Assembly (NCBI GenBank): GCA_002701875.1
Contig: NZWI01000025.1
Span: forward strand, 4,460 to 11,267
DNA: 6,808 nt
Direction: 5' to 3'
Source: Fidelibacterota bacterium
GTDB lineage: Bacteria > Fidelibacterota > Marinisomatia > Marinisomatales > TCS55
Every line of letters begins with the position of its first letter. The stretch's first letter is position 1. The notes under the pieces are model-generated. The model was not told the origin of the DNA. It saw nothing but the letters and a program-made list of their open reading frames with translations, and did not search any database. This document shows, piece after piece, positions 1-6,679 of this stretch. The translations under genes were made by a program, and so were the position numbers.

Positions 1-1055
1 GATATTTTTGGATTAGCAGATAATGAAAGATTGAAACTAAACCGATCGTAAGTTATTCCCCATCGCAAATAATAATATGATTGGCTCTTCTTCCAATCTA
101 ATTGTGCAACTGCCATAACTTGGTGAAGCAAACCAATAGGCATGGATGCCATCAAAACAGAATAAGTTTCATTGATATTTTTTATTGAATCCAAATGAAA
201 GTTGTCTCCTGGACCACCATTAATTTGCATGCTTTCTGCCATTATTAATACACCATTATATATAGGCAATGTATAATCTGCTCCTAAAGTTACTAGGTTA
301 TATAAATCATTTTTTGATGATGAATTGTTAGATGAAAAAAAAGAAGCGCCCTCAAACCAAAAGCCAATTACTCCATCATATCTATAATCTAGGGCAACTC
401 GCGAATGTGATCCTGACATAAAAATTGGAAATAATGCTACTTGATTTATGGACTCAATTTTTTCCTTATGAAAGGTTAACCCCCATTCTCCAGAATTTCC
501 TGAATACTCAGATCTGATACCATAGGAAAGTGTATCTGAATTATTATTAATCACCCAAGTCCAAAATGATAATAAGTTATTCGGAAAAAATTTTAATCTA
601 AAAGCTTCAACTCCTTCTGTTTGTCCAGTTGGATCCCGTGGGTCAATTGTATCAAACCAAGATGTAGGTCGTAAAATTTGAGCTGGCCCAAATGCAATTT
701 TTTGTAAGCCTAATCTTGCTTCTAACTTCTCTGTTGAATATCGAATCCACCACCGGTAAGGCTTATCATAGCTACTCAATAATGCTTTATCTGAATACAT
801 TCGATTAATTTTGTGAGCCCACTCTATATCAATTAATCTTTCATTTGATAAGTAATTAATAATGGATAGTGTTGGTATGTATCCAAGTTGACTTTCAAAT
901 GATGATTGAGTTTTTAATGGACCATCACTAAATAGATTATTAGACCAAAATTGACCTTTCAACAATATATTTTGTCCATTAATAGTTGTATTAATATTTA
1001 AATACAAAAGTAAAACACTAATTAAAACTATTCTAAAACAACTATTTTGTCTCAT
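1..1055 (-). CDS. Secreted beta-barrel-like outer-membrane protein, 3' end outside window
   Basis: The frame is open from ATG at 1055 to the left edge: 351 codons seen and no stop. Residues 1-27 form a signal peptide, with a basic start (R2, R8), the hydrophobic run IVLISVLLLYL, and likely cleavage near INGQ. The rest alternates polar and hydrophobic residues, rich in aromatics, as in porin-type barrels. Examples are RWWIRYS at 101-107, RLGLQKIAFGP at 114-124 and YYYLRWGITYDRFSLNLSLS at 327-346. A segment at 133-149 (WFDTIDPRDPTGQTEGV) resembles an extracellular or periplasmic loop and is the best handle for a family search. The ATG shares one base with the stop of the upstream octahaem cytochrome gene (TGATG), so translation is probably coupled. 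The family is not recognised. A porin-like partner of the cytochromes is inferred from position. A secreted beta-rich enzyme is the alternative. Confidence 0.8.
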   Translation of the reverse strand, partial: MRQNSCFRIVLISVLLLYLNINTTINGQNILLKGQFWSNNLFSDGPLKTQSSFESQLGYIPTLSIINYLSNERLIDIEWAHKINRMYSDKALLSSYDKPYRWWIRYSTEKLEARLGLQKIAFGPAQILRPTSWFDTIDPRDPTGQTEGVEAFRLKFFPNNLLSFWTWVINNNSDTLSYGIRSEYSGNSGEWGLTFHKEKIESINQVALFPIFMSGSHSRVALDYRYDGVIGFWFEGASFFSSNNSSSKNDLYNLVTLGADYTLPIYNGVLIMAESMQINGGPGDNFHLDSIKNINETYSVLMASMPIGLLHQVMAVAQLDWKKSQSYYYLRWGITYDRFSFNLSLSANPKI

Positions 1056-1057
1056 CA
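1053..1057 (-). other. TGATG stop-start overlap, octahaem cytochrome to large barrel
   Basis: The TGA stop of the octahaem cytochrome (1057-1055) shares one base with the ATG of the following barrel gene (1055-1053). This ties the two genes together in translation and fixes the start of the left-edge gene, whose signal peptide begins at exactly this ATG. Confidence 0.8.
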
Positions 1058-3244
1058 TTCAATATTAGTTAGTTCTCTTTTCATGATTTTCCCAATTGCA
1101 TGATCTGGATTTAATATTAATCCTCTACTAAGAAAAAGCGAAGCATTCTTATAATCATTTTGCTTTACTTTTACAGCTGCCAGAAAAATATAACCTTCAA
1201 CAATTTCAGGATCTAATTCAATTGCTCTAGCTAAATGCTGTTCAGCTAAATTATAATTTTTCATTTTATACAAAATGTCTCCTATCCCAAGATGAGCTGA
1301 TGCATTATGAGTATTTATTTCTAATGATTTCATATAAGCTTCCAATGCAATATTAAATTGACCATTTCTTGCTTGAGAATTTGCTAGACCGGTCCAGCCA
1401 TTCCAATCAGCTTTATTGATCTTTACTACTTCACCATAAGTCATTACAGCATTTGAATAATCATCAGTCAGCAAATATATGGCTGCTAGACCTTTGCGCG
1501 CTTTTTGATTATTAGGCCATATAGTTAATGATTTATTATAGAGCTTTATAGATTCGGAAAAATTTTGTTGGTTTGATAACTCCTGTGCTTTATATGCTAA
1601 AGCTGTTGACCATCGCGATCTTATTTTACCCTGGTCTTTGCCTGATTTAGATAAAATATTTATTAAATATTGCGGTAATTTATTTTCATACTCGCTTAAT
1701 AAATCTAAATAAGCTAAGGATACACTTTTAATATCTAAATCATTGCTAGTTGAAAGATTTTTAAGTTTTTTTATTAGTAAATCATTGTATCGATTTGCAT
1801 GATCTGACATGTAAGCTGTTGCTAAACCAGCAAAAAGTTGTGGCGAAGGGTCAAAGTTATCACCAATCAAATTAACTAAATCCCCCATTGAGTTTTTTCC
1901 ATCTAAAAATGATACTAGTGCGGATTCTAATTTATTCAGTGGTTTTAATTTTCCGTACCATTTCATTATCTGGTTACTTATATCTTTGTTTGATAAGTCC
2001 GAATGACATTGAACACATGCATTAGTGATACCAAATTTTTCATCTAAATCAGGCCTTGGAATCGATATAGTATGATCTGCTCTAGCAAATTTTAAGTAAT
2101 CACCTACTGCTCGATGTTGTTGAAATGGCATATGACATGAAGTACACTGACTTCCTAATGAGTTTTCATTGTGAAAAGTATGATTTGAAATATCCAATGA
2201 TATTGAAATATGACATGAGGTACACTGCCCATTATCAAAGCGACCTTTTAAGGGATTGCGGTTTATATCTTGATAACTATTTGAATGGGGATTATGACAA
2301 TCGACACATGTCATCGATCCATTAATATAACAATCACTAAAGACATGATTCTGTTGATATCCAAATGCTCTAACGCGTCCATCAGGATAATATGGATTAT
2401 TACCTAACATAGAAAATTTTGTGCTAAAATAATTTTCGAAATCCATTCCTGGCAAATATCCTGGGCGAATCATGTCTTTCAAGGCATGGCATTGCGAACA
2501 TACATTAACTCCTTCTTCCTTTGATAGCGTCGTCAATGAACTAATTCCTGTGTATCCTTTTACTATAGTTTTGCCATATTGCATTAAAGATACATGTTCT
2601 TTCCCTGGCCCATGGCAAGATTCACAATTAATTGATAGTTCCGTAAAATTTGTTGTGTATGCTCCCTTACTGATTGTAAATGAGGTAACAATTTGACTAC
2701 CATGACATTGTTGACAATTCTGTTGCTCTTCAATGGCACCAATAACTCTATTCGGAGGCCATTCCGACATCTGCCTAGGTGAAATCTTTTTATTTACCGG
2801 TACCCAGCCTGACAAATCATTTGACTCAAAAAACCAGGTTCTATTTCCAGGATGATAATCAAACGGCAATAATCTCATTGTGCCATCGGGAAAAAATCCA
2901 AAATAAGTTTGGGTTCCACCTCCATATAAAAATCCCCCACCAACTACACCAACCACTTCATATTTCTTTTCAGGAAAACCGTTTTCTTGTGCACGAAAAA
3001 AATAACGATTATTCTTTTTATAAGGTATAAACCATCCGTTTTTTATTTCAATTTTTACACCATCAAAAGGAGCAAGAATACGATCTGCTGTTGGCTTGCC
3101 ACCTGCTTTTGCATGGGTGGATTCAAGCCAACTATCGTACTCGGTTAAATGGCAATTTGAACAAATTTTTGATCCAACAAATTCATCTTGTTGACCAAGC
3201 AATAATCCATAACAAAGAGCGATAGCAATTAATACTAACCTCAT
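1055..3244 (-). CDS. Secreted octahaem cytochrome c with C-terminal TPR repeats
   Basis: This 729-residue exported protein should bind eight covalent haems and carry electrons in the periplasm or at the cell surface. Residues 1-18 are a signal peptide (MRLVLIAIALCYGLLLGQ). Eight CXXCH motifs begin at residues 28, 177, 207, 249, 313, 341, 367 and 410. The layout recalls the cytochrome c554-like and doubled-CXXCH multihaem proteins. No CXXCK motif is visible, so the NrfA/OTR-type catalytic haem is not supported. Between haems 1 and 2 lie about 145 haem-free residues, including a glycine-rich stretch (VVGVVGGGFLYGGG, about 97-110). Residues 415-540 are helical and unassigned. Residues 545-715 hold five TPR repeats, suggesting protein-protein docking. 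I chose the ATG at 3244 because the in-frame TTG at 3322 would add 26 residues that spoil the signal peptide and overlap the upstream gene. The ATG lies 10 bases after that gene's stop. Electron carrier is safe; the partner and any enzymatic activity are unknown. Confidence 0.93.
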   Translation of the reverse strand: MRLVLIAIALCYGLLLGQQDEFVGSKICSNCHLTEYDSWLESTHAKAGGKPTADRILAPFDGVKIEIKNGWFIPYKKNNRYFFRAQENGFPEKKYEVVGVVGGGFLYGGGTQTYFGFFPDGTMRLLPFDYHPGNRTWFFESNDLSGWVPVNKKISPRQMSEWPPNRVIGAIEEQQNCQQCHGSQIVTSFTISKGAYTTNFTELSINCESCHGPGKEHVSLMQYGKTIVKGYTGISSLTTLSKEEGVNVCSQCHALKDMIRPGYLPGMDFENYFSTKFSMLGNNPYYPDGRVRAFGYQQNHVFSDCYINGSMTCVDCHNPHSNSYQDINRNPLKGRFDNGQCTSCHISISLDISNHTFHNENSLGSQCTSCHMPFQQHRAVGDYLKFARADHTISIPRPDLDEKFGITNACVQCHSDLSNKDISNQIMKWYGKLKPLNKLESALVSFLDGKNSMGDLVNLIGDNFDPSPQLFAGLATAYMSDHANRYNDLLIKKLKNLSTSNDLDIKSVSLAYLDLLSEYENKLPQYLINILSKSGKDQGKIRSRWSTALAYKAQELSNQQNFSESIKLYNKSLTIWPNNQKARKGLAAIYLLTDDYSNAVMTYGEVVKINKADWNGWTGLANSQARNGQFNIALEAYMKSLEINTHNASAHLGIGDILYKMKNYNLAEQHLARAIELDPEIVEGYIFLAAVKVKQNDYKNASLFLSRGLILNPDHAIGKIMKRELTNIE

Positions 3245-3254
3245 AATATAAATA

Positions 3255-4829
3255 TTAATTTTTTGACCAGTCAGGTGGATCACACTGACAAAACTGCCTG
3301 ATTTGAGATACATATTCGACAATTTCCTGCCTACTCAATTTTTGCCCCCATGGGGGCATAAAATGGCTTTTATTCATAATTCTTCCACCTCCATATATTG
3401 TATCAAATAATGTGTTATCAGATCGCAAACTGATGATTTTCGCATCCGTAAAATTCCCAGGTGAAACAGGTAAATTGGAGGCATTAAAACCCGCGCCATC
3501 TCCCTTAACACCATGACATGGAGCACAATTTGCATCATAAGATGTTGAAACTTTGTAAGGCGGGTTTATAATCAAATTAGCATACTGAGGTTTTGTTTCT
3601 GTACTATTATAAGCTAAATATGATTGAATTAATTCCATCAAATTTTTTGGCATCTGAATTTTAGGCATTATGCTTTCTGGAAGAACCATGTGTGGCATTT
3701 CAATAGCCATTTTAATATAACCATCTGTAAGCCGACGTCCAGCAATACTAAGATCAGGCCCTATTTTTCCACCTTTTCCATTTAATTGATGGCATCCAAG
3801 GCATCCTAAATTATCATTTAATAACCTTTCAGCTTTTTGTGTTTGAAAAACGCTTACAGGCGCCAGTTTGGTTTTCATTTTCATTTGTCCAAGCCAAGAT
3901 ATAAGTGTATCAATTTCTGTATCTGTCAAATTATAATTGGGCATTCGGCTTCCTGTACCTGGGAAATATCCATGAGGTCTAATAGCATTAGTATTTTCTA
4001 AATAATCAATTAACCATGATGTTTTGGTCCTCATTTTCTGTGCGCTTAAATCCGGTGCATTATGTGCTTTGAACCAAGTTTCTTCTCCTTTTAGAGTATG
4101 ACACCCCATACAATTTTGAGATAGAAACACAAGTTTTCCATCATCCTTTGTCATATTCGGATATTTTTTTTCCACATTTTGTAATTGTCTTTCCAATTGA
4201 CTTCTTTGTTTTTGTCCTTTGTAAGATAAGTACCCTACCATGTCTTTGATAATTTTGGCATCCTTTGAATTTTCTTTATTAAAGAATGTTGGCATTGGTG
4301 ACTCTTTAGGGACATACAAAGAAGGGTATAATAACAATTCATATAGCCAATTATTTGTTAATCTTACTCCTGCATCAGTAAGATCTGTTGATTGTAATAA
4401 ACCAACATCATTTAATTTGTGACAAGCTGTACATTGATAATCGTTGTGGATTAAATTAAATCCTTTATCATTTGGTTTGATTCGTTTGGATTCTAATTTC
4501 TTATCCCCCGGCAATTTTTTTTGAGACATAAGATATTTTGTTAATGCCAATGCCTCATTATCGGCAAACCCAAAATTTGGCATTCTTGATTTACCAATAT
4601 GATGGCGGATCTTTTGTGGAGATTTTAAATAATCATAAATGAACGCTTCATTATACTTTAAACCAGTATAACTTAAATCTGGTGCACGTTGCATTATAAT
4701 TTTAGAAGGTTCTATTCCACTATGGCAATTACCGCACCCTAATTCACCTACAAGTGAACCCTGAGCTAAAATCATTTGTATTTGAACAAATGAAAATAAA
4801 ATAAATATTCGTGAGAGTTTACCAGCCAA
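3255..4829 (-). CDS. Secreted pentahaem cytochrome c, five tandem mono-haem domains
   Basis: This 524-residue protein (from the TTG start) consists of five class-I-like cytochrome c domains in a row. CXXCH motifs begin at residues 32, 133, 240, 343 and 435. Each is followed by a plausible distal methionine ligand: SRMPNF (M83), SPMPTF (M179), SRMPNY (M296), SIMPK (M388, with M393 as alternative) and HFMPPW (M491). PDLS motifs follow haems 1, 3 and 4. The last domain is the most canonical (CAPCHGVKGDGAG, then IYGGG and MPPWG). A charged, probably helical linker at about 203-230 separates domains 2 and 3. The protein ends with an extra Cys pair (FCQC, 514/516). No ATG gives a signal peptide: the ATG at 4775 begins inside it, while TTG at 4829 gives AGKLSRIFILFSFVQIQMIL and cleavage near AQG. 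Upstream TTGs at 4871 and 4889 are possible but overlap the previous gene more. Likely a periplasmic electron shuttle, with each haem His/Met-ligated. Confidence 0.92.
   Translation of the reverse strand: MAGKLSRIFILFSFVQIQMILAQGSLVGELGCGNCHSGIEPSKIIMQRAPDLSYTGLKYNEAFIYDYLKSPQKIRHHIGKSRMPNFGFADNEALALTKYLMSQKKLPGDKKLESKRIKPNDKGFNLIHNDYQCTACHKLNDVGLLQSTDLTDAGVRLTNNWLYELLLYPSLYVPKESPMPTFFNKENSKDAKIIKDMVGYLSYKGQKQRSQLERQLQNVEKKYPNMTKDDGKLVFLSQNCMGCHTLKGEETWFKAHNAPDLSAQKMRTKTSWLIDYLENTNAIRPHGYFPGTGSRMPNYNLTDTEIDTLISWLGQMKMKTKLAPVSVFQTQKAERLLNDNLGCLGCHQLNGKGGKIGPDLSIAGRRLTDGYIKMAIEMPHMVLPESIMPKIQMPKNLMELIQSYLAYNSTETKPQYANLIINPPYKVSTSYDANCAPCHGVKGDGAGFNASNLPVSPGNFTDAKIISLRSDNTLFDTIYGGGRIMNKSHFMPPWGQKLSRQEIVEYVSQIRQFCQCDPPDWSKN
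4819..4829 (-). other. Overlap of barrel gene stop with inferred TTG start of the pentahaem cytochrome gene
   Basis: The barrel gene stop (TAA, 4821-4819) lies inside the first codons of the cytochrome frame starting with TTG at 4829-4827. No purine-rich ribosome site precedes the TTG; the upstream bases are CAGTATTGGATTTTCAAT. Initiation therefore probably depends on ribosomes arriving from the barrel gene. This is inference from layout. Confidence 0.5.
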
Positions 4830-5580
4830 ATTGAAAATCCAATACTGGCAAAAGATGAGCTTGAGGCCCAAATGGATATTCTCCAGCAATAAGTTTATAT
4901 CCTAATAGCAATCTAAATTTTTGATTTTTTGACCAAATTAATGCGCTTTTATGTTCAAAAGCATATCGACCTCTACCGTTGGGCATTAAAAACATGTCAT
5001 AGTCAACAACATAAAATAATGTTGTATTTATTTTTTTGTAATACTCTCCCCCTAGTTTAAAGAGTAATCCATTAAAATAAATAGATAACCTTGGATAGGC
5101 TATTGGTAGATCAATAGTTGCATCATCAGATAAGTTTTTTCCATTTATTGAAAACCCTCCTCCCCCATTTAATGTTAATCTTCCTTTTTGATTAGAACCT
5201 GATGTTGCAATTAATTCACCATAAATAGAAATCATTTGTGGAATATTAAATTCAGGAGAAATCAATGCAAACATATCCGGTTCACCTAATTCTTGACCTA
5301 ATGGACTTTGTAACCATTTCATACCTGCTGATGGATAGCTCAATTGAAATTTTTGAGCCATTGACCATTGGTTAAATGATGGCCGAGATTGTTTAATTGA
5401 AACTGTTGGCATAAGTATAAATTTATTTATGGAAAGTTCCATACCATTTTGGAGACCTACTCTAAATGGAGAAAACAACCCAACTTCTTTCCGTCCCTTA
5501 TCTATTATGCTAGCAGTCTCATATTCCCATTGAGCATTTGTTACAGATATTATAAATAGAAAAAAAATAATCTTTTTCAT
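4819..5580 (-). CDS. Secreted small beta-barrel-like outer-membrane protein
   Basis: This 253-residue protein starts with a clear signal peptide (MKKIIFFLFIISVTNA, cleaved before QWEYE). The mature part is beta-rich, with repeated amphipathic strands and turns of G, N and K. It ends with an aromatic residue in LPVLDFQFGW, the usual C-terminal signal of barrels inserted by the BAM machinery. An early segment (GRKEVGLFSPFRVGLQNGME, residues 29-48) followed by FILMPTVSIKQ resembles a pattern I associate with uncharacterised FCB-group outer-membrane proteins. I cannot name a family. ATG at 5580 is preferred over an in-frame TTG at 5592 because it starts directly at MKK and overlaps the upstream stop as ATGA. 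Its 3' end overlaps the likely TTG start of the pentahaem gene by 11 bases. Position immediately before two secreted multihaem cytochromes suggests, but does not show, a role as their outer-membrane anchor or channel. Confidence 0.87.
   Translation of the reverse strand: MKKIIFFLFIISVTNAQWEYETASIIDKGRKEVGLFSPFRVGLQNGMELSINKFILMPTVSIKQSRPSFNQWSMAQKFQLSYPSAGMKWLQSPLGQELGEPDMFALISPEFNIPQMISIYGELIATSGSNQKGRLTLNGGGGFSINGKNLSDDATIDLPIAYPRLSIYFNGLLFKLGGEYYKKINTTLFYVVDYDMFLMPNGRGRYAFEHKSALIWSKNQKFRLLLGYKLIAGEYPFGPQAHLLPVLDFQFGW
5577..5580 (-). other. ATGA stop-start overlap, lipoprotein gene to barrel gene
   Basis: ATG of the small barrel gene (5580-5578) overlaps TGA of the lipoprotein gene (5579-5577). 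This is the classic arrangement for coupled translation. It also supports ATG at 5580, giving an MKK-type signal peptide, over the TTG twelve bases upstream. Confidence 0.8.
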
Positions 5581-6677
5581 TTTATTACCCAAAATGCGCT
5601 AACTGGAATATGATCTGAAAGTTTAGTGGCTTCTTGGTGTGTAGTACCACTTGACCAAGAAGTATTTGTCCAAAGATAATCTAGTTTACGATCTAATATT
5701 AAATTATCATCCGGGCTATGTGTAAAGTGTTTTAATTCTTGAGAGCCGTATTCTTCAAGGGAAATTGCCGGCTTATAAGTTTTATATAAATCAGAGAGCC
5801 ATGTGATCTCAGGTGCAAAATATGCCCCTTCTTTATGTTGAGGCGTTTTATCTGAATGATATGATTCATTTTCACATTGATCTTCCAAACAATAATCAAT
5901 TTTTGAAGCATTTGGAGGTAACTCATTTAAATCTCCACCTGCGATAAAGTTGTGTCCATCTGCTACTATTCCATCCAAAATTGTTTTAAATCCATTTATA
6001 TGTTTTAGCTTAGTATCATCAGTAGCAAATGCAGTTAAGTGTGTATTCACAGCATAAAATGGAGCACTTGACATATTTACCTTAGCTTTAATAACATTTC
6101 TTCTTAAATAAAAATATTTTGTTAGTGCATCTTGGTCTCCCCGTAATTCTAATTGATAGCGTTCAGCATCTTTTAATTCCCATTTAGATAATATAAGATT
6201 ACCGGTATTAACTCTGCCTAAACCATCAGCTAAAATAACTTGAGCTTCCCACATAGACGCATATGCTCCGTAATTCATATTAGTGTTGTTCAATAACCAT
6301 TGGGCTTGATCGATATAGCCTGTCTTTTTTGACTGTACATCTACCTCTTGTAAAAGAAGTATATCAGGGTCTTCCAAATTTATTTTATTTGCTAAACCTT
6401 CGAGACCAGCTGTTACTTCTTTTTTTGTAAAAATTACTCTATCACCACACCCATCTCCAAAAAAATTTGATCGTGCGACACCAAAACGAATATTCCATGT
6501 CATGACTTTTATTGTTTTTTTTGGTGGAAAATCTTTTATTGTAGAGGCTCGATACATAATCGCATCTTCAACATTATTAAAATGATTTGCAATTGGTTCA
6601 CAGGAATATAGAATTAATGTGATGGGGAAAAGTCTAATTAAGTGTAATAGATAATTCAATAGAAACCTATAGGGCAT
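5577..6677 (-). CDS. Endonuclease/exonuclease/phosphatase-fold lipoprotein
   Basis: This 366-residue protein belongs to the metal-dependent EEP phosphohydrolase superfamily (DNase I, exonuclease III, sphingomyelinase and inositol phosphatase relatives). The expected motifs appear in order: MTWNIRFG (N62), LLQEVD (E111, metal), YAVNTHL (N211, H213), GGDLNELP (D249, N251), LDYLW (D333) and SDHIPV (D355, H356, catalytic pair). All key residues are present, so it should be active. Residues 1-26 form a lipoprotein signal with lipobox LYSC and lipidated C26, which places the enzyme on a membrane outside the cytoplasm. Substrate cannot be read from sequence; a phosphodiester in lipid, nucleic acid or a signalling molecule is possible. 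The ATG at 6677 follows the upstream stop by two bases and the gene ends in an ATGA overlap with the next, so it is part of the same transcript as the cytochromes. Its link with electron transfer is unclear and may be incidental. Confidence 0.93.
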   Translation of the reverse strand: MPYRFLLNYLLHLIRLFPITLILYSCEPIANHFNNVEDAIMYRASTIKDFPPKKTIKVMTWNIRFGVARSNFFGDGCGDRVIFTKKEVTAGLEGLANKINLEDPDILLLQEVDVQSKKTGYIDQAQWLLNNTNMNYGAYASMWEAQVILADGLGRVNTGNLILSKWELKDAERYQLELRGDQDALTKYFYLRRNVIKAKVNMSSAPFYAVNTHLTAFATDDTKLKHINGFKTILDGIVADGHNFIAGGDLNELPPNASKIDYCLEDQCENESYHSDKTPQHKEGAYFAPEITWLSDLYKTYKPAISLEEYGSQELKHFTHSPDDNLILDRKLDYLWTNTSWSSGTTHQEATKLSDHIPVSAFWVIK

Positions 6678-6679
6678 AA

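Noticed and set aside
2130..2227. A 20-base near-identical direct repeat at 2130-2149 and 2208-2227, one mismatch
   Set aside because: Both copies encode the haem motif QCTSCH followed by M or I, so the likeness follows from shared codons for a repeated motif and not from a separate element.
2125..2325. Plus-strand open frame of 66 codons
   Set aside because: It lies wholly opposite the haem-motif region of the octahaem cytochrome; the protein shows no domain, and the tyrosine/methionine-rich composition comes from the antisense of CXXCH codons.
2472..2696. Plus-strand open frame of 74 codons
   Set aside because: Antisense shadow of the octahaem cytochrome, with no recognisable feature and no operon context on the plus strand.
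2779..3030. Plus-strand open frame of 83 codons
   Set aside because: Antisense of the same cytochrome gene; low-complexity composition and no family resemblance.
1055..3244. Assignment of the octahaem protein as nitrite reductase or hydroxylamine oxidoreductase
   Set aside because: No CXXCK motif is present and haem spacing plus the TPR tail do not match those families; the haem count alone is not enough.
3244..3322. Longer start for the octahaem cytochrome at TTG 3322
   Set aside because: It would place 26 extra residues before a complete signal peptide and overlap the end of the pentahaem gene; the ATG at 3244 explains export and spacing better.
4240..4422. Plus-strand open frame of 60 codons
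   Set aside because: Antisense of the pentahaem cytochrome, whose frame is strongly supported by haem motifs on both sides.
5732..5926. Minus-strand open frame of 64 codons
   Set aside because: Out-of-frame shadow inside the EEP lipoprotein gene, whose catalytic motifs flank and span this stretch.
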